DNA of 10,993 bases from Clostridiaceae bacterium (GTDB taxonomy: Bacteria > Bacillota > Clostridia > UBA1212 > DUPL01): NCBI GenBank assembly GCA_012522035.1, contig JAAYLF010000145.1, positions 1 to 10,993 on the forward strand, given 5' to 3'. The translations under genes were made by a program, and so were the position numbers. Below are positions 1-5,919 of this stretch, one piece after another; position 1 is the first letter of the stretch; every line of letters starts with the position of its first letter. A model generated the notes under the pieces. The model made no database searches and was not told the DNA's origin. It saw only the letters and a program-made list of their open reading frames with translations.

Positions 1-56
1 AGAGCATGCGGCTGTTAACCGCAGGGTCGTTGGTTCGAGCCCAACTTGAGGAGCCA
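1..56 (+). tRNA. tRNA-Asn (GUU), 5' end outside the window
   Basis: This is the 3' part of a tRNA; the acceptor 5' strand and most of the D arm lie before base 1. The anticodon stem TGCGG (7-11) pairs with CCGCA (19-23) around the loop CTGTTAA, placing anticodon GTT at 14-16, which reads Asn codons. The T stem is GTTGG (29-33) with CCAAC (41-45), and the loop TTCGAGC is canonical. The acceptor 3' strand is 46-52, the discriminator is G53, and CCA is encoded at 54-56. A terminator starts at the next base, so this is the last gene of its transcript. Confidence 0.95.
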
Positions 57-89
57 AGGGTCTTGAAACTAAAATTCAGGACCCTTTTT
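57..89 (+). terminator. Rho-independent terminator after tRNA-Asn
   Basis: An 11-bp stem (57-67 with 75-85, one T:G wobble) has a 7-nt loop and is followed by a T-run at 85-89. It begins directly after the encoded CCA of the tRNA, so it ends that tRNA transcript and insulates the downstream deacetylase gene. Confidence 0.9.
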
Positions 90-92
90 CTA

Positions 93-107
93 TTGTTAAA
101 TTAACAA
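93..107. repeat. Perfect 7-1-7 palindrome upstream of the deacetylase promoter
   Basis: TTGTTAA (93-99) and TTAACAA (101-107) are perfect inverted repeats around A100. The site lies about 60 bp upstream of the -35 box at 167. It could be an operator for an unknown regulator, but it is AT-rich and may be chance. Confidence 0.3.
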
Positions 108-166
108 AATATATATTCCTTTGTAACTATGATAAAGTATAATTAATTTGTAGCAACACTGTACTT

Positions 167-195
167 TTGACATGTGAATGAATAACGGATATAAT
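167..195 (+). promoter_or_regulatory. SigA-type promoter of the deacetylase gene
   Basis: The -35 box TTGACA (167-172) and -10 box TATAAT (190-195) both match consensus exactly with a 17-bp spacer. Predicted transcription start is near 202, leaving a leader of about 37 nt to the ATG at 239. This rules out the in-frame ATG at 203. A 7-bp inverted repeat, AATGAAT (177-183) and ATTCATT (194-200), brackets the -10 box and may be an operator. Confidence 0.85.
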
Positions 196-224
196 TCATT
201 TCATGTTTATACTTTACAAAAGGC

Positions 225-230
225 AAGGTG
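225..230 (+). promoter_or_regulatory. Ribosome binding site that sets the deacetylase start
   Basis: AAGGTG lies 8 nt before the ATG at 239. The earlier in-frame ATG at 203 has no such site and falls at the predicted transcription start. Confidence 0.7.
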
Positions 231-238
231 ATAAATAT

Positions 239-1510
239 ATGTCCACAAAAAAAAGTGGCGAAAAATCTACCAAATTGGTTTACGAGTTTGTGATTGTAGT
301 TTTGTTATTAGTTATAATTATCTTATGCGTGATAATAATGAACAAAAGAAACAATCCAGATCCGATAATTAAGGTGACACCAACACCGGAACCAACTGGA
401 ACGATAAGTACGGAAGAACCGACACAGACGCCAAAGCCAACCGTCACACCTTACGAGTTGGTTGAATATAAAGGGAGAATTGAACATATATTTTTTCACT
501 CGCTCATAGCCTTTCCAGAGCTGGCTTTCACCCAGACAGACAAAAAGGCACTGGTAACATCTACATGGTTCAAGGACTTTGTAACTGTAAGCGAGTTTAA
601 AAAGATTCTTCAAGCCTTGTACAACGATGGATACATGCTGATTAACGCCAACGACATATTTGAAGAGAGAACAGTCGATGGTGTAAAAAGGTATGAAGTA
701 AAAACATTTCTCTTTCCAAAGAACAAAAAGCCTTTGATAATGTCATTTGACGACACAAACTACTACAGCAACAAGTTGGGATACGGTACTGTGGACAAGC
801 TCATATTGGATGACAAGGGCAAGGTGGTAACGTATACCAGGATGAAGGATGGTAGGGAAATAATTAGTGATGACAATGAATACATCCCGATAATTGACAA
901 GTTTGTAGAAGAACATCCTGATTTTTCATTCAACGGAGCAAAGGGCATGATATGCCTAACAGGTTTTGATGGAATACTAGGGTACAGGACTCACAGGGAC
1001 TCTCCAAACAGGGAGTCAGAGATAGAGAAAGTCAAGCCGATTGTTAAAGCGCTTAAGGATACCGGATGGTACTTCGCAAGCCACTCATACAAACATGATG
1101 CAATGGCAGGCTACAATGTTGCACAGATGAGGGACTGCGCGCAGAAATTCAAGAACGAGGTAACGCCTTTGATAGGTGAGACAAAGATATATGTATATCC
1201 TTTTGGAAGCTGGAAGACAGGAGAAGTACAGGATATTTTGTACAAAGAATTTGGATTTACTTATTTCTGCAGTGTGGGAGTCAACTATTATATCAAAACC
1301 CGTGCTGACATGAACTATATACTGTTTCAGGACAGGGCGAACATAGATGGATGGACATTGGTTAGAAACGGACACTTGCTGGAGAAGTATAAGGATTGGG
1401 GTACTCCCAGGTTTCCTTCAATGATTGTAGATGATATTTACAATGAGGAGGAAAGAGGAATCAGCAGACAGGAAGCTATGGAAATATATAGTGAAATGGA
1501 TAATAGCTGA
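239..1510 (+). CDS. Membrane-anchored polysaccharide deacetylase family protein (CE4/NodB-like)
   Basis: This 423-residue protein probably removes acetyl groups from a wall or extracellular polysaccharide outside the membrane; the substrate cannot be read from sequence. Residues 14-34 form one membrane anchor with a short cytoplasmic N terminus, and 45-71 form a Thr/Pro/Glu linker. The NodB-like domain follows. Its motif 1 is SFDD (169-172, catalytic Asp plus metal Asp), motif 2 is H282-S-Y-K-H286 (metal histidines), and motif 3 is YPFG (320-323). Motifs 1 and 2 are about 110 residues apart, more than I expect for a compact NodB domain, so there is an insertion at roughly 175-235. The start at 239 is preferred over 203 because of the ribosome binding site and promoter position. 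The gene is monocistronic by appearance: a terminator lies upstream and a new promoter lies downstream at 1629. Family assignment is firm; activity is inferred. Confidence 0.85.
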   Translation: MSTKKSGEKSTKLVYEFVIVVLLLVIIILCVIIMNKRNNPDPIIKVTPTPEPTGTISTEEPTQTPKPTVTPYELVEYKGRIEHIFFHSLIAFPELAFTQTDKKALVTSTWFKDFVTVSEFKKILQALYNDGYMLINANDIFEERTVDGVKRYEVKTFLFPKNKKPLIMSFDDTNYYSNKLGYGTVDKLILDDKGKVVTYTRMKDGREIISDDNEYIPIIDKFVEEHPDFSFNGAKGMICLTGFDGILGYRTHRDSPNRESEIEKVKPIVKALKDTGWYFASHSYKHDAMAGYNVAQMRDCAQKFKNEVTPLIGETKIYVYPFGSWKTGEVQDILYKEFGFTYFCSVGVNYYIKTRADMNYILFQDRANIDGWTLVRNGHLLEKYKDWGTPRFPSMIVDDIYNEEERGISRQEAMEIYSEMDNS

Positions 1511-1565
1511 ACAAGTGGAGAAACTAATGGTAATTAGGCAGATAACACAGCATTAGTTGTGCAGG

Positions 1566-1591
1566 TTGCATAAGCAAAACGAAGTTTTTTT
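1566..1591 (+). terminator. Possible weak terminator after the deacetylase gene
   Basis: Two small hairpins lie in the 224-nt gap between the deacetylase and the sugar ATPase: TTGC/GCAA (1566-1569 with 1574-1577) and AAAAC/GTTTT (1576-1580 with 1584-1588, loop GAA). The second runs into seven Ts (1585-1591). Both stems are short, so this is tentative. I see no gene in 1511-1628. Confidence 0.3.
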
Positions 1592-1625
1592 GTAAGATTT
1601 ACTACTGTTTAAAATATGAGCCAAG

Positions 1626-1634
1626 TGATATAAT
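1626..1634 (+). promoter_or_regulatory. Extended -10 promoter of the sugar-ABC ATPase gene
   Basis: TGA followed by TATAAT (1629-1634) is an extended -10 element (TGnTATAAT). The -35 region 17 bp upstream (near 1606-1611, TGTTTA) is weak, as is common with extended -10 promoters. The leader is about 95 nt and contains a 6-bp inverted repeat, ACGTAT (1651-1656) and ATACGT (1673-1678), of unknown role. Confidence 0.6.
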
Positions 1635-1734
1635 AGGGAAGTATGATATTACGTATAAAATACTATTAGTGAATACGTTAAAAAATTACAAAAATTACAA
1701 TAAATTCATGTGAACAATAATAGGAGGTTACATA

Positions 1735-2847
1735 ATGGCAAGCGTTGTTTTTAAGAACATCTATAAGAGATATCCTGGAGGAGTTACAGCGGTAAATGAC
1801 TTTAACCTGGAAGTGGCGGATAAAGAGTTTCTAGTATTGGTTGGACCATCAGGATGTGGAAAGTCAACTACATTGAGAATGGTTGCCGGACTTGAAGAGG
1901 TTACTTCAGGAGAGCTTTTGATAGATGGCAAATTGGTTAATGACATAGCTCCAAAGGACAGAGATATTGCGATGGTTTTCCAGAACTATGCGCTGTATCC
2001 CCATATGTCCGTATTTGAGAATATGGCTTTTGGACTTAAACTCAGAAAGACTCCAAAGGGAGAAATTAAGAAGAGAGTACATGAAGCAGCAAGAATTCTT
2101 GAGATAGAGCATTTACTTGACAGATCCATAAAGGCTTTGTCCGGTGGTCAGAAGCAGAGAGTTGCGCTTGGACGTGCCATCGTTCGTGAACCAAAAGTGT
2201 TCCTGATGGACGAACCACTTTCTAACCTGGACGCAAAGCTTCGTGCACAGATGAGAACTGAGATTATCAAACTGCACCAGAAGCTGCAGACAACCGTTAT
2301 ATACGTTACTCACGACCAGGTAGAGGCCATGACGATGGGTTCAAGAATCGTCGTTATGAAAGATGGATACATCCAGCAGGTTGAAACTCCACAGCGTCTC
2401 TATGAGCGTCCAGTAAACATGTTCGTTGCTGGATTTATAGGAACACCACAGATGAACTTTGTAAACTGCCGTGTTGAGAAGATTAATGATGACATTTTCC
2501 TCAGAATAGGAAGATGGACAATCAAACTCCCAGAAGTAAAGGCAAAGCGTCTTGAAGAAGGCGGCTACATTGACAAGGAAGTTGTAATGGGTATTCGTTC
2601 CGAACACGTACATGATGAAGCTATGTATCTGGAAGCATACAAGGATTCACAGATTGAGTCCACAGTAGAAGTTTTAGAGTTGCTTGGTGCTGAATCCCTG
2701 GTTTACATGATGCTTGAAGGTCATATGTTTATTGCAAAGATCAAGCCAAGACACAACATATATGTTGGCGATACCATGAGATTTGCACTTGATCCCAACA
2801 AGATTCATGTATTTGACAAGGATACCGAGAACGTTATCACCAACTAA
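1735..2847 (+). CDS. ugpC: Sugar ABC transporter ATP-binding protein (MsmX/MsmK/UgpC type)
   Basis: This 370-residue cytoplasmic ATPase powers binding-protein-dependent carbohydrate uptake by docking as a homodimer on sugar permeases. Visible motifs are Walker A GPSGCGKST (37-45), Q-loop Gln83, signature LSGGQ (135-139), Walker B VFLMDE (155-160) and H-loop His193. Residues from about 235 to 370 form the C-terminal OB/TOBE regulatory domain of the MalK/UgpC subfamily, and total length is usual for it. AGGAGG (1722-1727) lies 7 nt before the ATG. The gene has its own promoter and a strong terminator (2868-2895), and no permease or solute-binding gene is nearby. It is therefore probably a shared ATPase for several sugar transporters, as MsmX is in Bacillus subtilis. 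Subfamily is certain; the exact sugars, and the choice among symbols ugpC, msmK and msmX, are not. Confidence 0.93.
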   Translation: MASVVFKNIYKRYPGGVTAVNDFNLEVADKEFLVLVGPSGCGKSTTLRMVAGLEEVTSGELLIDGKLVNDIAPKDRDIAMVFQNYALYPHMSVFENMAFGLKLRKTPKGEIKKRVHEAARILEIEHLLDRSIKALSGGQKQRVALGRAIVREPKVFLMDEPLSNLDAKLRAQMRTEIIKLHQKLQTTVIYVTHDQVEAMTMGSRIVVMKDGYIQQVETPQRLYERPVNMFVAGFIGTPQMNFVNCRVEKINDDIFLRIGRWTIKLPEVKAKRLEEGGYIDKEVVMGIRSEHVHDEAMYLEAYKDSQIESTVEVLELLGAESLVYMMLEGHMFIAKIKPRHNIYVGDTMRFALDPNKIHVFDKDTENVITN

Positions 2848-2867
2848 GCGTGTTATTTACGAATATC

Positions 2868-2895
2868 AGGCCTCACTCAGCGTGGGGCTTTTTTT
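2868..2895 (+). terminator. Rho-independent terminator after the sugar ATPase gene
   Basis: GCCTCAC (2870-2876) pairs with GTGGGGC (2882-2888) with one T:G wobble around a 5-nt loop. Outer A:T and G:T pairs extend it, and seven Ts follow (2889-2895). It ends the single-gene ATPase transcript. Confidence 0.92.
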
Positions 2896-2916
2896 GTTTC
2901 ATGCCATATATTTACC

Positions 2917-2945
2917 TTGAAAAGGTTGGTTTAAGGAAGTATAAT
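2917..2945 (+). promoter_or_regulatory. SigA-type promoter of the regulator-ftsE-ftsX block
   Basis: TTGAAA (2917-2922) and TATAAT (2940-2945) are separated by 17 bp. Predicted start is near 2952, about 32 nt before the TTG start codon. With a terminator just upstream and no clear terminator until after the M23 gene, this promoter likely drives the regulator, ftsE and ftsX. Confidence 0.8.
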
Positions 2946-2983
2946 AGCAGTGTATAAATCTTAAATGGGAGAAGAGTGGATTA

Positions 2984-4114
2984 TTGAACAGCAGCAAAGA
3001 TATCAGAATACAACTGGATAGAATTGCACAGATAATAAACAGGGATTTCGGAGTAATTGATGAAAGAGAAAACAAAATATATTACTCTGGTGAATCGAAT
3101 AATGCTTTTAATACGATTACTGTACCTGAAGAATTAAAAAATGATATTGAGGACAGTGATTTTCTTCAAAAAGACGGATATTCTTTTTTCAGATATGCGG
3201 GGTCAGACAGTACCGTATACCTTTACATGAAATCCAGGGATAATACGGAAAATGACAGAAGGCTTCTTGAACTGGCTGCTCTTGCATACGAAAACAAGGA
3301 GCAGATTCAAAAAAGTGCAGTTAATCATTTTTATCAGTCCTTGCTTATAGATGGCCCCAAGTCAGTAAACCAAAGTGAACTGACCCAGTACGGAATAAAA
3401 GGCGAGCACGGTTATGTGGTTGTGAACATATATATTAGTAGTGAAGATTATATAAGCAACAGTGAATCCTCTTCCATTACCGTACTCTTAAAGGGCATCT
3501 TTTCTCAATTTCAGACATATAAAATAGTAATCCTGAACTCCCAGAAGTACGCTGTAGTCTTTGGAATCAATGAGGAAAAAGACGAATATGAACAGATAAT
3601 CGAAACAAGTACAACAATCAGGGACACGCTTGCTTCAGAGCTTATGGTGGATGCTTATGTTTCAGTTGGATCCTTGGTTGCCAGGCTGACTGAGATTAGC
3701 ATATCATACAAAGATGCAGAAACTGCCAGAGAAGCAGGGCTTGTTTTTGGTTTGGACAAGGAATGCTATGTCTACGACAAAATGGGTATAGAAAAGTTAA
3801 TATATGGTTTGCCCATACGAAACTGCGTATCGTTTCTAAAGGAAACACTGGGTGTTGAGTTTTTAAAAGACAAAAATGCAAAAGAGCTTCTGTATACAGT
3901 GAAGACTTTTTTGTACAACAACCAGAATGTAAGTGAATCTGCAAGAGCGTTATACATTCACAGAAACACGCTTGTTTACAGGCTGGACAAATTCAACAAG
4001 CTTACTAATTTGGACAGTACCAAATTTGAAGAAGGAATGAAGATTGGTATAGCATTGATGATAATGAAATATTTGGAGAAAAAGGCACCGGGGGAGTTAG
4101 AGTTCGAAAGATGA
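2984..4114 (+). CDS. CdaR/PucR-type transcriptional regulator
   Basis: This 376-residue protein is a putative DNA-binding regulator. The C terminus (about 300-345) is a PucR-type helix-turn-helix with the hallmark stretch SARALYIHRNTLVYRLDKF (319-337). The middle (about 140-265) resembles the degenerate GGDEF-like domain of CdaR proteins, including the stretch around SVGSLVARLTEISISYKDAE. The first 110 or so residues match no domain I recognise and may be a small sensor domain; no membrane segment is present. The start codon is TTG: an in-frame stop at 2945 and no upstream ATG leave this as the only reasonable start, with purine-rich sequence at 2967-2980 before it. Its TGA (4112-4114) overlaps an ATG at 4111 in the ftsE frame, so it is cotranscribed with ftsEX. 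Relatives respond to small metabolites, but no ligand or target can be named here. Confidence 0.8.
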   Translation: MNSSKDIRIQLDRIAQIINRDFGVIDERENKIYYSGESNNAFNTITVPEELKNDIEDSDFLQKDGYSFFRYAGSDSTVYLYMKSRDNTENDRRLLELAALAYENKEQIQKSAVNHFYQSLLIDGPKSVNQSELTQYGIKGEHGYVVVNIYISSEDYISNSESSSITVLLKGIFSQFQTYKIVILNSQKYAVVFGINEEKDEYEQIIETSTTIRDTLASELMVDAYVSVGSLVARLTEISISYKDAETAREAGLVFGLDKECYVYDKMGIEKLIYGLPIRNCVSFLKETLGVEFLKDKNAKELLYTVKTFLYNNQNVSESARALYIHRNTLVYRLDKFNKLTNLDSTKFEEGMKIGIALMIMKYLEKKAPGELEFER

Positions 4115-4137
4115 AGTTTAAATTGAATACAAATGAT

Positions 4138-4143
4138 AAAGGA
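4138..4143 (+). promoter_or_regulatory. Ribosome binding site favouring the ftsE start at 4153
   Basis: AAAGGA lies 9 nt before ATG 4153. The alternative ATG at 4111 has only a G-rich stretch (4090-4096) 14 nt upstream, and ATG 4144 abuts the site. Confidence 0.5.
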
Positions 4144-4152
4144 ATGGTACAT

Positions 4153-4935
4153 ATGGATAGCCCAATAATTATATTCGACAATGTGGTAAAAAGATATCCT
4201 AATGGAGTGTATGGACTTAGAGGCATCTCCTTTGAGATATATGAAGGCGAGTTTGTGTTTTTAATGGGGGCAAGTGGCGCAGGCAAATCGACAATAATAA
4301 AGCTTCTTATGAAAGAAGAAAATCCAACCTGCGGTACAATTATTGCTAACAATCACAACCTGAAAAAAGTAAAGGGAAGAAGAATTCCGCAGTACAGGCG
4401 TGATCTGGGCGTGGTTTTTCAGGATTTCAGACTTCTTGAGAAAAAAACAGTCTATGGCAATGTTGCCTTTGCCATGGAGATAATGGGATACTCACCTTCT
4501 GAGATAAAACACAGGGTTAAGCTTGCTTTGCAGCTTGTTGGACTATCCAGTAAAGAAAAGGAATATCCTTCACATTTGTCTGGAGGGGAGCAGCAGAGAG
4601 TGGCGCTTGCAAGAGCCATTGTTAATGCTCCAAAAATAATTATAGCAGACGAACCAACGGGCAACCTTGATCCGGAAAACTCAAAAGAAATTATGGAAAT
4701 ATTGAATCAGATAAACAAAAGGGGAACAACCGTAATCGTTGCAACCCATGAACGAGATCTTGCTCTTTCCATGGGAAAAAGGATTGTGTATCTTGACCAT
4801 GGCCTGCAGGCTGACGACAGGATTTTATGTGAAGAGGAAATGAAAGTCGGAAGTATAACCGGCAGGAAACAAAGAGGGCTGAGAAAGGGGGGTGGCAGCG
4901 ATGAGGAAAGTAAGGATATTTTTATACATAATTAA
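4153..4935 (+). CDS. ftsE: Cell division ATP-binding protein FtsE
   Basis: FtsE is the cytoplasmic ATPase of the FtsEX complex, a type VII-like mechanotransmitting ABC system that activates peptidoglycan hydrolases at the cell surface instead of moving a substrate. From ATG 4153 it is 260 residues: Walker A GASGAGKST (39-47), Q-loop Gln90, signature LSGGEQQ (142-148), Walker B IIIADE (162-167), H-loop His199. Start 4153 matches the usual FtsE N terminus and has a ribosome binding site. ATG 4111 would add 14 residues and couple translation to the regulator's stop by an ATGA overlap, so it stays possible. FtsE is usually near 225-230 residues; the extra basic/acidic tail of about 30 residues is encoded up to and across the ftsX start, overlapping it by 35 nt. 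Identity is secure because ftsX follows directly. Confidence 0.93.
   Translation: MDSPIIIFDNVVKRYPNGVYGLRGISFEIYEGEFVFLMGASGAGKSTIIKLLMKEENPTCGTIIANNHNLKKVKGRRIPQYRRDLGVVFQDFRLLEKKTVYGNVAFAMEIMGYSPSEIKHRVKLALQLVGLSSKEKEYPSHLSGGEQQRVALARAIVNAPKIIIADEPTGNLDPENSKEIMEILNQINKRGTTVIVATHERDLALSMGKRIVYLDHGLQADDRILCEEEMKVGSITGRKQRGLRKGGGSDEESKDIFIHN
4885..4890 (+). promoter_or_regulatory. Ribosome binding site inside the end of ftsE that sets the ftsX start
   Basis: AAGGGG lies 10 nt before ATG 4901. The in-frame GTG at 4892 falls in the same G-rich stretch (G6 at 4887-4892), too close to use it. Confidence 0.6.
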
Positions 4936-5797
4936 ACAGGGAATAACTGGCATGATGAAAAATGGCTTCATGATTTTTGCCTCAGTATCGGTAATATTCG
5001 TGGCGCTGTTTATTCTGGGTTCTCTGAACCTTACATCGCAAAACCTTCAACATATAATGGATAAGCTGGGAGACAAACCTCAGATTAGGATAGACCTTGA
5101 GACAGAAACCGCTGATGAGAGAGTTTTGGAGATAGAGAAGGCACTCAAGGAAGATCCAAGAGTTGAGAATGTCGTAACCATAAGCAAGGAAGAACAGTAT
5201 GAAAGGCTTCTTGAGACCTTCAAAGACAAGAAGGAGCTTTTCGAAGGTTATGGTCCTGAACTTCTTTTTGTATCCTTTGAAGTAAAGCTGAAGGATTCTG
5301 GAACGGGTGAAGAGTTTACCAAAGACATGAAGAATCTTGAAAGCGTTGAAGCAGTAACTGACATTCTCAATGTTGTAAATCTGTTTGCATCGATAAAGAA
5401 GGGTATAGAAGTAAGTGCGTATGTGGTCTTTTTGATACTGGGAGTATTGTCAATACTTCTTACCATGAATACTATTAAACTTACGGTAATGGCAAGAAGG
5501 AAGGAACTTGAGATAATGAAGTTTATCGGAGCGTCCGAATCTTTTACAAGAGGACCTTTTGTCATTGAAGGCATGTTTATTGGTATTGTCGGCGCAGTAG
5601 TTGCATATTTTATAATGAAATATGTATACGGCCTTGTGGGAGACTTTGTAGCAGAAAAGGCGTTTTTTAACAATTTTATCGAGCTTATTGACTTCCAAGC
5701 CGTATCAGGAAACCTGTTATTCTACTATGTACTGGGTGGAGTTGTAGTGGGAGTGTTAAGTTCGGCATTTGCCATAAGAAAATATATAAAAGTTTAA
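4901..5797 (+). CDS. ftsX: Cell division permease FtsX
   Basis: FtsX is the membrane half of FtsEX; its extracellular loop binds and activates a wall hydrolase when FtsE hydrolyses ATP. The 298-residue protein shows the family's four membrane segments at about 23-43, 171-193, 219-241 and 271-292. A large extracellular domain (about 44-168) sits between the first two and is where a coiled-coil hydrolase partner would dock. The N-terminal NGFMIFASVS (21-30) and the MARRKELEIMKFIGAS stretch (197-212) are typical. ATG 4901 is chosen over GTG 4892 because of the ribosome binding site. The gene overlaps ftsE by 35 nt, so the two are translationally coupled. The M23 peptidase gene, its likely partner, follows after 122 nt. 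Confidence 0.93.
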   Translation: MRKVRIFLYIIKQGITGMMKNGFMIFASVSVIFVALFILGSLNLTSQNLQHIMDKLGDKPQIRIDLETETADERVLEIEKALKEDPRVENVVTISKEEQYERLLETFKDKKELFEGYGPELLFVSFEVKLKDSGTGEEFTKDMKNLESVEAVTDILNVVNLFASIKKGIEVSAYVVFLILGVLSILLTMNTIKLTVMARRKELEIMKFIGASESFTRGPFVIEGMFIGIVGAVVAYFIMKYVYGLVGDFVAEKAFFNNFIELIDFQAVSGNLLFYYVLGGVVVGVLSSAFAIRKYIKV

Positions 5798-5805
5798 AAA
5801 ATGTG

Positions 5806-5834
5806 TTGCACTGCCCGGATTTTTGTGGTAGTAT
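5806..5834 (+). promoter_or_regulatory. SigA-type promoter of the M23 peptidase gene
   Basis: TTGCAC (5806-5811) and TAGTAT (5829-5834) are 17 bp apart. Predicted start is near 5841, giving a leader of about 80 nt. An inverted repeat, GTGGTA (5825-5830) and TACCAC (5848-5853), spans the -10 box and start site and may be an operator. The promoter lets the M23 gene be expressed separately from ftsEX, though no terminator separates them. Confidence 0.6.
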
Positions 5835-5919
5835 GTAACGGAACAATTACCACTATTCATAAAATATTAACAAATACATAACCATTCTAGATGTTTTATG
5901 CTAAGGAGTGTTTTTACAA

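Noticed and set aside
138..143. TATAAT as a second promoter before the deacetylase
   Set aside because: No -35-like hexamer at 16-18 bp and no TG extension, while the promoter at 167-195 is complete.
203..238. Upstream in-frame ATG as the deacetylase start
   Set aside because: It lies at the predicted transcription start of the consensus promoter at 167-195 and has no ribosome binding site; ATG 239 has AAGGTG 8 nt upstream.
1511..1734. Riboswitch or small RNA in the longest gap
   Set aside because: Only short, AT-rich stems are visible; no conserved riboswitch core is recognised, and the gap is explained by a weak terminator, a promoter and a leader.
4005..4352. Minus-strand open frame of 115 codons, and similar ones at 5248-5673 and 7960-8295
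   Set aside because: Each is fully opposite well-identified genes, lacks recognisable domains and reads as antisense of their codons.
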